Positions 54,603-64,000 of a stretch of 64,000 nucleotides of DNA are shown here, one piece after another. Numbering within the stretch: the stretch's first letter is position 1; each line of letters opens with the position of its first letter. This DNA is from Solenopsis invicta (Eukaryota > Arthropoda > Insecta > Hymenoptera > Formicidae). The stretch lies in NCBI RefSeq assembly GCF_016802725.1, contig NC_052671.1, positions 20,875,728 to 20,939,727 on the forward strand. Direction: 5' to 3'. A program made the position numbers and the translations under genes. The notes beneath the pieces are model-generated. The model saw nothing but the letters and a program-made list of their open reading frames with translations. It did no database searches and was not told where the DNA came from.

Positions 54603-55487
54603 TTGAATCATGCATATCTTTCATTGCTTAAAAAATTATGAATCTTGCAGTTGCGTCGGGTGATTCGATTCCTCTATTTTTATATCGACATAATTTATAT
54701 AGGTTTTTTTCTTTAATGATATTTTGATTTTGGACGAATCTTGGGACGGACTGCAGTGGTCTCACATTGAAAAAATTTATTTATATCAATTTCTTTCTAA
54801 TGGTCATTGTCCTAATTTATTTAACTTATTTTATTATTTAACTATAAACTTGTTCTCTTCATGTAATCTGTGTATTTCTCAACGGCGGAGATTATTTGCC
54901 TGTCTTTAGTTTCCCCCCCCCCTTCTTGAATATTGACTATATATACTCTCTTATTTGTTTCAATGTTTCGTATATCCACGGTTAACGCTCAGTCACTTGT
55001 AAGCAGCGTTGTCAGAAACATCGAAACACAGCATTTGTAAATGTGCTAGCATAGTGACTGCAAGTTGCTACAAAAAACTTTTTATCCATGGCTTCGTTGG
55101 TCTTCGTCGTGATCTGGTGGTGAGTCACTGCTTTAAATTATTTTTATCAGTCGTTTTAGAGTTTATGCTGAATTTCGCATATAGTTATAGAGAGACCTTG
55201 CCATCTCCTCTATCATACACGGTGAAAAAGCTACACCACGACTCGTGCAAATCGTGAGTGACTCAGCCGAATACCTGAACGACGATGGCCGGACAATTAT
55301 TATATTAGTTGAATCTTATATTATGTTGATAATGACTTCAAAGAGAGTCGAAACTTACATTGTTTGTAATTGATATACAGAATAAACTTTCTTGTTGCGC
55401 ACCGATAACAGCGCTGACTCTCATTAGCCTTGACAATATTTTTTGTTTTAAATCTTGAGAGTCTCTTTAATTGTAATTTGCATTTTT
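54603..55487. other. Intergenic DNA, possibly Penelope 3' tail
   Basis: AT-rich, with small frames that show no family. An 8-C run is at 54916. Confidence 0.4.
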
Positions 55488-55775
55488 AATCATTTTTTGT
55501 TATGCGTGAATGGTGGTGTATGAGATTTGATATTGTTAAATATTGTTCAATGTATGTCTGTATGTATGTATGTATGTCGATGTATATTACATATACATTA
55601 TGCATTATTTGTATTAATCATTTTCTGTTATGCGCGAATGGCAGTGTATGCGATTTTAAATTGTTAAATATTATTCAATGTATTTATGTATGTATGTTAA
55701 TGTATGTTATGCATTATTTGTATTAATCATTTTTTATTATGTGTGAATGGTGATGTATGAGATTTGATGCCGTGT
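55488..55775. repeat. Three tandem units of about 110-128 bases
   Basis: AATCATTTTTTGTTATGCGT and variants recur at 55488, 55616 and 55725, each followed by GAATGG and a GTATGT-rich tract in the first two. The block ATTTGTATTAATCATTTTTTA also occurs just before the Penelope remnant (near 54290), so the repeats may derive from that element. Confidence 0.8.
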
Positions 55776-55780
55776 ATCTT

Positions 55781-55952
55781 AAAGTGCCCAAGCAGAACAA
55801 GTCAAAATGACATCAAAGTGATTCACAATTGTGTCAAAATGACATTAAAATGAAGCGTAATTGATTGAAAAGTGACTTTTAATGATCATTTTGCAGTCAC
55901 TTTGACATCATTTTGACGTCTTGATGACTCCCTGTTCTGCTTGGGGTGCTTT
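55781..55952. mobile_element. Short MITE-like element
   Basis: AAAGTGCCCAAGCAGAAC at the left and GTTCTGCTTGGGGTGCTTT at the right are inverted. The inside repeats TCAAAATGACAT in both orientations, giving a nearly continuous foldback of 172 bases. The target duplication is unclear. Confidence 0.65.
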
Positions 55953-56290
55953 GCATCATATTTTTTAACCACACTGGATATTTCTATCCGACAGTCCGCA
56001 GTCTGCCAAGTGGGACGGGAAAATATGTTGCATTGCATTTTTTAAATATAACCAATCAGCGGGGTATACAAAAAAAATATGTTAATGTTGTAAATTCTTG
56101 AGTTACGTTATTAATTTTTGTTACTTTTATTTAAAATTGTATAGAAAAATAACTTACAAAAATGTTTTCTGGCTCTTTATTAAGTCCGAACACTTTTGTA
56201 TATGGTATTTCGGTATGCAATTTAAATAATATCAATAATAAGAAAATTTAATACAATCGCTCAAAAATTTACATTTTTGTATATGCTATA
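55953..56290. other. Intergenic DNA, nothing recognised
   Basis: AT-rich spacer between the MITE and mariner C. Confidence 0.5.
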
Positions 56291-57609
56291 CGAGGTGTGA
56301 TCAAAAAGTAAGGTGACTTTTTGAATTTCGCGCGCTCTGTACACTCTAATTTCAAAATTTTTTTTTTTGTGTTCGTACACTCGTCATGATCATATGTTCA
56401 CAGTTTTGACTATATAGCATGTGTTGTTTTTATGTGAGAGGCACAAAGGTTAGACTCGTGTTTGCGTGCTCGGCGATTTTTTGCTGTTGAAAATAATGGA
56501 GCAGAGAGTTTTTATTAATTTTTGTGTAAAAAATGGTATTAAGTGTTCACAAATTCTTGAAATGTTGACAGTGGCGTACGGTGTCAACTTCGAGCAAAAA
56601 AAATGTTTATAAATGGTATAAGTTATTCCAAGAGGGTCGAGAAAATGTTAACGATGAACCTCGCTCTGGACGCCCCAGCACGTCAAAAACCGACGAAAAT
56701 GTTCAGGAAATGAAAGAAATTGTGTTGAAAAATCGTCGAATCACGATTAGAGAAATAGCTGATGATCTTAACATATCGTTTGGCTCATGCCAATCAATTT
56801 TAACGGATGTTTTGGGTATGACACGTGTGTTAGCGAAATTCGTTCCAAAACTGCTTAATTTTGATCAGAAGCAGCGTCGCATGAACATCGCCCAAGACAT
56901 GTTGAACGACGTCAATGATGATCCTGATCTGTTCAAAAGGGTTATAACTGATGACGAAACATGGGTATATGATTATGACGTCGAAACCAAAGCCCAATCA
57001 TCCCAGTGGAAGAGCCCAAGAGAGCCACGACCGAAAAAGGCACGCTAAGTTCGTTCGAATGTGAAGGTTTTGCTCACAGTTTTCTTTGATTACCATGGCG
57101 TTGTGCATCAAGAATTCCTACCACAAGGTCGTACGGTAAACAAGGAGTATTACCTTGAGGTTATGCGGCGTTTGCGTGAATCAATAAGAAAAAAACGTCC
57201 GGAAGTGTGGAAAGAAAATTCATGGATTCTACACCATGATAATGCACCTGCGCACACGTCGTTACTAGTGAGTACTTTTTTGACCAAAAACAATACTATC
57301 ATCATGCCTCAGCCACCGTATTCACCAGACTTGGCCCCCTGCGACTTTTTCCTCTTCCCAAAATTGAAAAGGCCTATGAAAGGACGAAGATTTGCGACGA
57401 TTGAGGAGATTAAGGCTGCATCGCTTGAGGAGCTCAAGGCAATACCCAAAAGTGCATTTCAGAAATGTTTTGACGACTGGAAAAAGCGCTGGCACAAATG
57501 CATTGTATCAGAGGGGGATTATTTTGAAGGGGATAACATAATTTTGGATGAATAAATGAATATTTTTTTATAAAAATGAAAAGTCACCTTACTTTTTGAT
57601 CACACCTCG
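56291..57609 (+). mobile_element. mariner element C, full length but dead (1,319 bases)
   Basis: TA flanks at 56289-56290 and 57610-57611. Ends CGAGGTGTGATCAAAAAGTA, close to mariner A ends (one change in the first 20), so A and C are sister families. Confidence 0.95.
56496..57555 (+). pseudogene. mariner transposase (element C), one frameshift and one nonsense codon
   Basis: Starts at ATG 56496 (MEQRVFINFC). A shift near 56575-56590 changes frame before KNVYKWYKLF. TAA at 57046-57048 replaces the glutamine that follows KKAR in element A (a CAA to TAA change). The catalytic triad residues remain: D in TDDETW, D in HHDNAPAH and D in YSPDLAPCDFF. The conserved core is closer to the family consensus than element A in several places (APAH, LAPCD), so inactivation looks recent. 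Confidence 0.92.
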
Positions 57610-57611
57610 TA

Positions 57612-58495
57612 TACATATATACGTGCGCGCGTATGTCCCCTCACCTCGATTCTCGGGTATATAAGGCAGCGTCCGCCGAGCGCCAGCACCTTGTCCGTTT
57701 CTGACCGGTCCGCCAAGCAGAAGCTCCTTAGGTTGCACTGAGATCGAGCGCCTCGGTCTCTGCCAAGGCATTTGGCTCGTAACCGACTCCGATTCCGACT
57801 CCGCTTCCCGACTCGCCGCAACGGGCTCAAGTCAAACTTGAGCCCTGCCAAGACACTTGGTGCAGAGCGATCCCCTCAACCTCCCGAGTTTGACGCTACC
57901 TCGCGTAAGGGGGTACGGTGCTCCGTGCCTCCACCAAGCGCACTTGGCGTGGGGTAGTGTCTTCCGGCGGCTGCTGCCATAGTATTAACCGCCTCGCGAC
58001 GGGCCGCGCGAAACCGACGATTATACGGATCCGTGTACGCGCCGCGCCCCGTCTTACCGCACCCCGCGCCGCGTCACGCGTTATAGTCTCACGGCCACAA
58101 TAACAAGGCCGCCTGGCTTTCAAGAAAATCACCCGAAGCCGTTCTGCGAACCGCGTCTCGCCTCGCAGTTACGCTGTATATAGAGTTTTGTAAATAGAGT
58201 TCCGTATTTTTGTCCACGAAATTCATTGTCCCGTCCGTCCGCGCGTTCTCCGTTTTCTAGTTCAAATCACGCAATTAACTACCGTCCGACTGCGTTTTCG
58301 TAAGCGTGTGTAAACACACCGCCAACATTACTGTACCGCACCGACTATATGTACACGGGACGTCTGTTGGTCTCATCGCGTCTCTGCTGTAAAGAATAAA
58401 CGCTCTTTATTTCACACACCACCAAACGACGTCTAATTCTTTCAGGCGATCTTTCGCGCCCGTTCCCGTACCGCCAACCGCCCATGCGCGAAATG
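57612..58495 (+). other. LTR-like GC-rich promoter region
   Basis: TATATAAGGC at 57659 is followed by GC-rich leader sequence; AATAAA at 58396 is followed by a U5-like stretch, and the block ends with GGTCGTTACA at 58497-58506, an LTR-type CA end. The matching start TGTAACGACC was not found on the left; mariner C may have interrupted it or the copy is truncated. Frames on both strands here show no protein family. Confidence 0.45.
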
Positions 58496-58501
58496 CGGTC
58501 G

Positions 58502-58930
58502 TTACAACGTATTTGTTTCCTTTTCCTCTTCCTCTTTCTCCTCCCTTGCCCTTTCCATATCGGCTCTTCTGCCATCGCCTCGCTGTAATAATAATATTTT
58601 GTTTATAATATTGTAATTTTTTTGTTTATAATAATATATATTTGTAATACTTATATGATACTTAAGTTTGTTATTATTTGCACTCAATTGCGTCTCTAAT
58701 GTAGATAATGGCACCGCGAGCCCGGCAACAGCCGACGGCTTTGATGGCCCCGCGGGTTTGATAACAATCGGCAGCTGCTGTGGCCCCGCAACTCCGGCAA
58801 CAGTTGGCGACTGCTGTGGCCCCGCGGCCCCGGCAACAGTTGGCGGCTGCTGTAGCTCCGCGGACCCAGGAACAGTCGGCGGCTGCGGCGACCCCGGGGG
58901 AACATTACTGATCGTCAACTTTGGTTGCAA
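58502..58930 (-). CDS. Proline/alanine repeat ORF
   Basis: A 142-codon minus frame. The N-terminal half consists of four imperfect 12-residue repeats of the type PTVAGAAGPQQ, and the C-terminal half is basic and tyrosine-rich, probably not coding. It may be an exon of a low-complexity protein or just a 36-base minisatellite that happens to be open. Confidence 0.25.
   Translation of the reverse strand: MQPKLTISNVPPGSPQPPTVPGSAELQQPPTVAGAAGPQQSPTVAGVAGPQQLPIVIKPAGPSKPSAVAGLAVPLSTLETQLSANNNKLKYHISITNIYYYKQKNYNIINKILLLQRGDGRRADMERAREEKEEEEKETNTL
58765..58900. repeat. 36-base minisatellite, four units
   Basis: GGCAACAGTTGGCGACTGCT plus GTGGCCCCGCGGCCCC and variants. Confidence 0.85.
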
Positions 58931-59800
58931 GCATGTGCCGTAAATAATGTATTTCTTTTTATAAGGCCGCTATCGAAAATTTACGATTTTCGTTTATTTT
59001 CATCAACAATCTGAAAATATAAGATGGTTTTATAATTTATAAATAAAAAATAATTATAATATAACCTATAAAAAATAATTATAACTTATCTTTTGTACTT
59101 ACATGTCGTCGTCTTCTTCTTCCATCTTTGACAATTTTAATTGTAACGATACGCCCCTCCACCGACCACGCGCCTCCGTTCCGTCCACAGAACGATCACA
59201 GAGCGTAGCGAGAGACCACGTGCGCGCATAGCCGAACTTCGCCGTGCGACCACGCGGCGACACGCGCGCCGACCGTAGCATTCCACAACGCTCCCACTCC
59301 GGCTTGGTCGACCGAGTGCGCGGATTGGCTGACCTGGCCTAAAGGCCTAAAAGCATTCTCGATCGCTCCCGAATCGAGCATACTCGTCGATCTCCTGCTC
59401 CTCGACGGGCATTCCCGTCGCTATCCTCGGCCGAGTAGTCTTGACCAGACGACTACGATATCCTCGACGAGCATTCTCGTCCAATCGCCATCGTCCTCGA
59501 GTACCTTTGACCGCCACGGGACACCGGGTCGTAATTAGTAACCTGTTAATCGGCAGGGCACCCGAGCCCTGTCGATCAAGCGCCCTTTTTGGCTCGGAGA
59601 CGAACATACCGGCGACAGACCGCGTTCACAACGCACGCGCCCACGCGATAACGCAAGCCAATCACGCCACGTTCCGCGGTTTTCCCGACCGAACGGACCA
59701 ATCGTCCGCATAACTTATCTCCGATTTATAGTACGCTCATGTAACCGCAAATTATTATGTGTTTGAATTAGCCTTAAGCTGTTATCATGATTAAATGTTA
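58931..59800. other. Intergenic; GC-rich block at 59140-59720
   Basis: Several frames on both strands but none recognised. The block begins TGTAACGATACGCC at 59139, which resembles an LTR start, without a visible partner. Confidence 0.4.
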
Positions 59801-60031
59801 AGGTCCGTCTACAATGGAGAGTTTTAAGCCGTAACAGTAGGTTGTAAGTGACGTAATTCCGGTTTTTAAGGTCGTAGCAGTAGCCGTAAGCGAAATGAAT
59901 CATTTTCATTTCGATACTGCTTACAGCCTACGGCAAGCGTCTTGCGTTGCCTTGCGTCACTTTTGTTTGGGGTTATTGTGCGCGTTTATTTAATCATTTT
60001 TAAATTGAGTCATTTTTTAATAAATAGTGCA

Positions 60032-61553
60032 ATGTCTGAAGAACCATTTGAAGAAAATATAATTGATGAGATAGAGAACGACGATGATAATGAACAAGAT
60101 ACACTACTAAAGCAGGAGTTGATTGCTTTTGTCAAGGCAAATCCCGCTTTATATACAAAAAACTGGAAAGAATATGCTGGCAAAGATTTTTGTAAAGATC
60201 TAGCTTGGGAGAATATTGGTTTTAACTTGTCGAAACAAGTGTCAGGTAAGATGTATATAATTAAATCACTCAATATGTTTACCTGTCACGGTAAGGTTAA
60301 GTTAAATTATTACTACAAGTTTTTATTTCTGTTATCAATAGGGAAAGATGCCGCCAAAATACAGTATTCGCCAGCGATTTGGTAAGGAAAGACGAAAAGT
60401 TGTAGCATCTCTGAAAGGAAGATCTGGGCAAGAAACAAAGCCTTTATACGTACCAAAATGGCAATTTTACAATCTTTGTTTATTCTTAGTGGATCACATC
60501 ACGCCTCGAAGGTATATAATTGTTATTTACAAATTAAATTAGCCTAATAATTGATATTGTGATATTTGGTAATGGTATGTATTACGGTGTTTCAGGACTA
60601 CCAGTAATTATAGCTCAAACAAAATGAAAAAGACCATTGAAGAAACTTCCTCTTCTCCAATATTTATTTTACCTTCGTCATTATCATCACCTTCATTATC
60701 AGCAAGATCAACACCGTCTCCACAAGCAGTATTTCCTTAAATATTGTCTGCACAAGTACTATCTCCACGAGCACTGTCACCAGAAGTAACCTCTCCACGA
60801 TTACTGTCTTCACAAATAGTGTTTCCACAAGTACTGTCTCCACGAGCACCATCTTTGCAAGTACTGTCTCCACGAGCAACGTCTCCTCAAATACTGTCTG
60901 TACAAGCACCATATTCACGAACACCATCTCCACAAGTACCATCTTCACAAGCATCATCTCCACAAGCATCAGTGCTTTTGTCTCCATCTAGTATATGGTC
61001 CACGAGTGATTTAGAATCAGTAATTAGCGGTAAGTGATTTATTAATATATACAAATGTTGTATGTAAGTGAATTGAGAAATACATAGTTTTTATTAATCT
61101 TTTTTTTTATTTACAGACAACAGTGCATCAGCATACTCGGCTGAGGAAAATAAAGAAAATGAAGCTTTACATTCGCCCACATCTTCATCTAGTAGCCTTA
61201 ATGTGGAGGAATGTTCTGCATCAGCATCCAAAAACGTGTTAAAAACGATGCGAAGGATATCCTCATCAACGAAAAGAATTATTCCCGAGCCTGATAACTT
61301 TGCTAAACGCAAAAGGAAAGACGATGATCTGCTTATGCAAGCTATCAACAAGCAATCAACAGCTCTCACTACAAAATTTGGAAACTCTTTGATGACATCA
61401 AACAAATGTTCTACTCCTTCTTCAGTTTCATCTGTTAATGATCCAGTCTTGGCTGCCATTGGATATGCTCTTAATTCCGTACTCGAAGAAAAACGTCTTG
61501 AATGCATGATGGAAGTACTTCAACTTATAAAATCAAAATACATTCAGAAATAA
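60032..61553 (+). pseudogene. Harbinger MADF/Myb-like protein gene, four exons, frameshift and stop
   Basis: Exons by splice signals: 60032-60245, 60342-60511, 60596-61029 and 61117-61553 (each with GT donor and AG acceptor). Exons 1-2 encode a MADF-type DNA-binding domain (ELIAFVKANPALYTKNWKEY, then RQRFGKERRKVVASLKGRSG). Exon 3 is a proline/serine repeat (SPRAPSLQVLSPRATSPQ style), and exon 4 ends with a helical segment (LAAIGYALNSVLEEKRLECM) like the BESS-type ends of such proteins. A one-base loss near 60357 shifts exon 2, and TAA at about 60738 interrupts exon 3. In Harbinger elements this protein carries the nuclease to the nucleus and the DNA ends. Confidence 0.75.
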
Positions 61554-62195
61554 TTTTTAAGTTTATTATATCTAATTCAGCGATAATATACATATATCTT
61601 ACTTTTATATGATTTATACTTGTATCATTACTGTCTAATAATACATGTTAATATACTTATGTACATTATATTAAAAGTTTCTTTTACATGTACACAGGAA
61701 TAAAACAATTTTGTTAAAATAATATTGTCTAATAATTCATGTTAATGTCTAATAATACTATTTAATAATAATACATGTTAATATTATACTTATGTACATA
61801 CATTATACTGAAATGTTTATATATTTATATTTCTTACACATGTACACAGAAATAGAACAATTTTGCTAAAATACAAGTTTAGGTAGATACAGATCTGAAA
61901 ATAATTTTGTTGGACCATCAAAACAATTATGTAGGAACATTAAAGCTGCTAGAGTTTTTAAAACGTTTTGTAGCATTGCCTATTATTTATTGCTTAAAAT
62001 TAATCATAACTATTTTGAAGATCCAATAAAATTATTTTCAGGTTTGTATCCAGCTAATTTTTAGATACTCAGCAAAATCTTAATTCTGTAAACAAAAAAA
62101 ACTGTTTTAAATATATAATAAAGTTATTTCAAATTATAAAATCAAAATAAATTCAGCAATAACAAATTTTTTCTGTATATTATATGTATAAGAAA

Positions 62196-63336
62196 TTATA
62201 TTACAGAAGGATTAATAATAGCCCCTCTGAACGTGTATTCGTATTGCCATGAAGCTTGAGCTTCACCAACTGGAGAAATAAAGTATTCTTTAAGGATATT
62301 TCTCATTTCTTTCGCTACAGAATCTGCACGGTTAGCACCTAATCGACCGAGTTCAGCAAAATGTGAGGAAAAGTGCCGTCTCCACTGTCCTTCTCTAATG
62401 CTGCCATCACGCTCCTCGGTAACAATTAAATCTGTTGTACAATATTGACGATTGTTCATATTCTCTTGTTTTTCTCCATACATAATAAAATTATGTAGAC
62501 AGACGAGAGCCTTCAACACATTTTCACAGTTGGTTATTGACATGCAAAGAGGTTTGTGCAAGATACGCCATCGTGCAGTCAAAATTCCAAAGGCATTCTC
62601 TATCGTACGCCGTGCACGTGATAAGCGATAATTAAAAATCCTCATGTCATCAGTCAGATTTTTACGAGGATAGAGCCGCATCATATATGTTGAAAGTGGA
62701 AAAGCTTCATCACCAATAAACACAAAGGAAAAAGGAATATTTGTTTCTGGAAGTGGTGTGGGATCTGGCAAGGGTAAATTACCTGCAGCGATATCATTTG
62801 CAAAGTCAGTGTTAGCCCACACTCCACCATCACTTATAGAACCTGAAAATGAATCATAGAATAACAATTGTAGATAAGATGTATGACAAACTTGTGTAAT
62901 AAAAAAAAATTGAGAAGGGTAAATTAATATATACTCACCATATTGCCCGATGTCAACCCAAGTAAACTTATATGATGCATCGCAGATGGCAAGCAGTATT
63001 ATGCTGAAAAATTGTTTATAGTTGTAGAATGTCGATCCAGAATTGAGTGGTGCCTGAATTCTCATATGACGCCCATCTATTGCTCCCAGACAATTTGAAA
63101 ATTCCCACTTTCTCATAAATTCTTCGCTGAAGGATTTCCAATCTTCTTTACTGGGAGGTTTCAAAACAATAGGTTGTAGCGCTATCCAAATCGCCTGACA
63201 AGTCTCATTTACTATTTTGTGAACAGTTGACTTGCCTATTCTAAATTCTGCATGTTTTAATTTAGCGCTATCACCCTGAGATAAATATCTGCAATAATCA
63301 TTATGATATTTTAAAGGAAATAATAAAATGTGTGTG

Positions 63337-63388
<52 letters not shown>

Positions 63389-63848
63389 TGTGTGTTAGAA
63401 TTGTTTGTAACTTATATAAACTTATATAACGTAAGACATGATTACAATGATGCTAATAGTAGACTAAGTTATGATTACTGTTATTAATATTAATATTAAA
63501 TTCAGTACATAAATTAAATTCAGTACAAAATATAACTTTACAAATAACATTTTTATGTATTTAAATTGCAACAATTTTACTTACAACAAAGTGACAGCTA
63601 AGCGCAGTTCTGAAGGAAGAGGTGTCCGAATGCTGTTTTTCTTAATATGAGGATGAAGCAAATTTACTAATAAATTGAACTGTTCAGGCCACATTCTATA
63701 TAATTCAAAGAATTCCTCGTGGTTACTCTGAATCAATTCTTGAACAAGATTATGATAAAATCCTTGAGCATTTCGTAATCTGTTCACAGGCCGAACCCAT
63801 CAGCGCCGTTGCTTCGTTCTTCTTTTTCTTATAGCTTGCCATTGTAAT
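62196..63848 (-). pseudogene. Harbinger DDE nuclease (HARBI1-like), three exons, one early stop
   Basis: Minus strand exons: about 63848-63585, 63288-62939 and 62842-62196, with introns of 296 and 96 bases (donors GTAAGT and GTGAGT, acceptors TTGCAG and TTTCAG); the joins keep frame. Motifs: WVRPVNRLRNAQGFYHNLV at the N-terminus, FRIGKSTVHKIVNETCQAIW (helix-turn-helix), first D in LGAIDGRHMRIQAP, SDGGVWANTDF, second D in FIGDEAFPL and E in RRTIENAFGILTARW, so the triad is complete. TGA at 63802-63800, just before WVRPVN, breaks the N-terminus, and no good upstream ATG is in frame. Otherwise intact. Confidence 0.85.
63331..63392. repeat. (TGCG)n microsatellite in the first intron of the nuclease gene
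   Basis: About 15 GTGC units. A similar GTGC/GCAC tract lies beside the foldback elements at 10241 and 26582. Confidence 0.95.
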
Positions 63849-64000
63849 AACAATAAATTTTGCCAAGATAGGCAAAATAAAAGAAACAATCCAATTTTTC
63901 TCCAATCCATAATTATACTAATCACAAAAATAAACTACTCAAAATACATCACTGTTTTGCATGTGATTTCAAACAATTTGTTTTCATTGGCCGGCCTTAT

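Larger units (their letters stand above)
59801..64000. mobile_element. PIF/Harbinger DNA transposon, right end outside the window
   Basis: Two convergent genes, a MADF-domain protein on the plus strand and a DDE nuclease on the minus strand, are the standard Harbinger pair. The left boundary is proposed at AGGTCCGTCTACAATGGAGA (59801) after TTA (59798-59800), the expected three-base target. The right inverted repeat should lie beyond 64000. Confidence 0.8.

Noticed and set aside
57589..58132. Several 60-83 codon frames in the GC-rich block
   Set aside because: GC-rich DNA has few stops; no family signal and no consistent frame.

Overview
The window looks like a transposon-rich, gene-poor stretch of an insect chromosome, most probably from an ant or another hymenopteran. 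The inference rests on very AT-rich DNA, several mariner families, R2-type and jockey-type LINEs, a MADF-plus-nuclease Harbinger element, and spliceosomal introns of 60-300 bases. No convincing ordinary host gene was found. Almost every coding signal belongs to a mobile element, mostly broken, and several sit inside one another.

Layout. 1-2838 (minus): a broken gene of an uncharacterised zinc-binding family that runs off the left edge. 2839-13400: AT-rich DNA with MITEs (6650-7381 with TA duplication; 11044-11298 with TTA duplication), a long-inverted-repeat element built of hairpins (9392-10245), a dispersed repeat here called H (10508-11000) and a Tc1/IS630 fossil. 13415-14736 and 18379-19696: two mariner elements with intact transposase frames, separated by duplications and a minisatellite (17020-17530). 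19940-24230: GC-richer retroelement debris, with LTR-like ends facing each other at 21903/21939 and a LINE ORF1 fossil.

25795-34000 is the most unusual part. Two related insertions, e1 (26962-30757) and e2 (31326-33749), each begin TGTTAC and end GTAACA, have exact 4-base target duplications, and sit in two different copies of repeat H. Both carry a TATA box, a splice donor, an acceptor in the same phase and then a frame for an arginine-rich, proline/serine/acidic protein without its own ATG. Both end in a terminal hairpin. They look like very long solo LTRs, or a little-known class of non-autonomous retroelement, with a conserved spliced ORF.

35200-43370: two R2-type LINEs on the minus strand. 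One (35521-37410) is broken by a 515-base near-perfect palindrome made of a short GATAGCGCACAT-type unit. The other (38497-42432) has a 1,138-codon frame interrupted by one TAG and abuts 28S rDNA sequence cut at the canonical R2 site; a second, longer 28S fragment lies 790 bases upstream. 43400-46610: a degraded jockey-type LINE whose reverse transcriptase active-site region is deleted.

48130-49010: a satellite of about 145 bases with poly-G runs. 49109-52914 (minus): a transposon gene that joins a MULE-like DDE transposase to a ubiquitin-protease-like domain and is split by a 616-base solo LTR. 54309-54602: a Penelope-type GIY-YIG endonuclease remnant. 56291-57609: a dead mariner. 57610-58495: an LTR-like promoter region. 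59801 to the right edge: a PIF/Harbinger element with a spliced MADF gene facing a spliced DDE transposase. The genes do not form a pathway; the region is best read as a stratigraphy of nested insertions.
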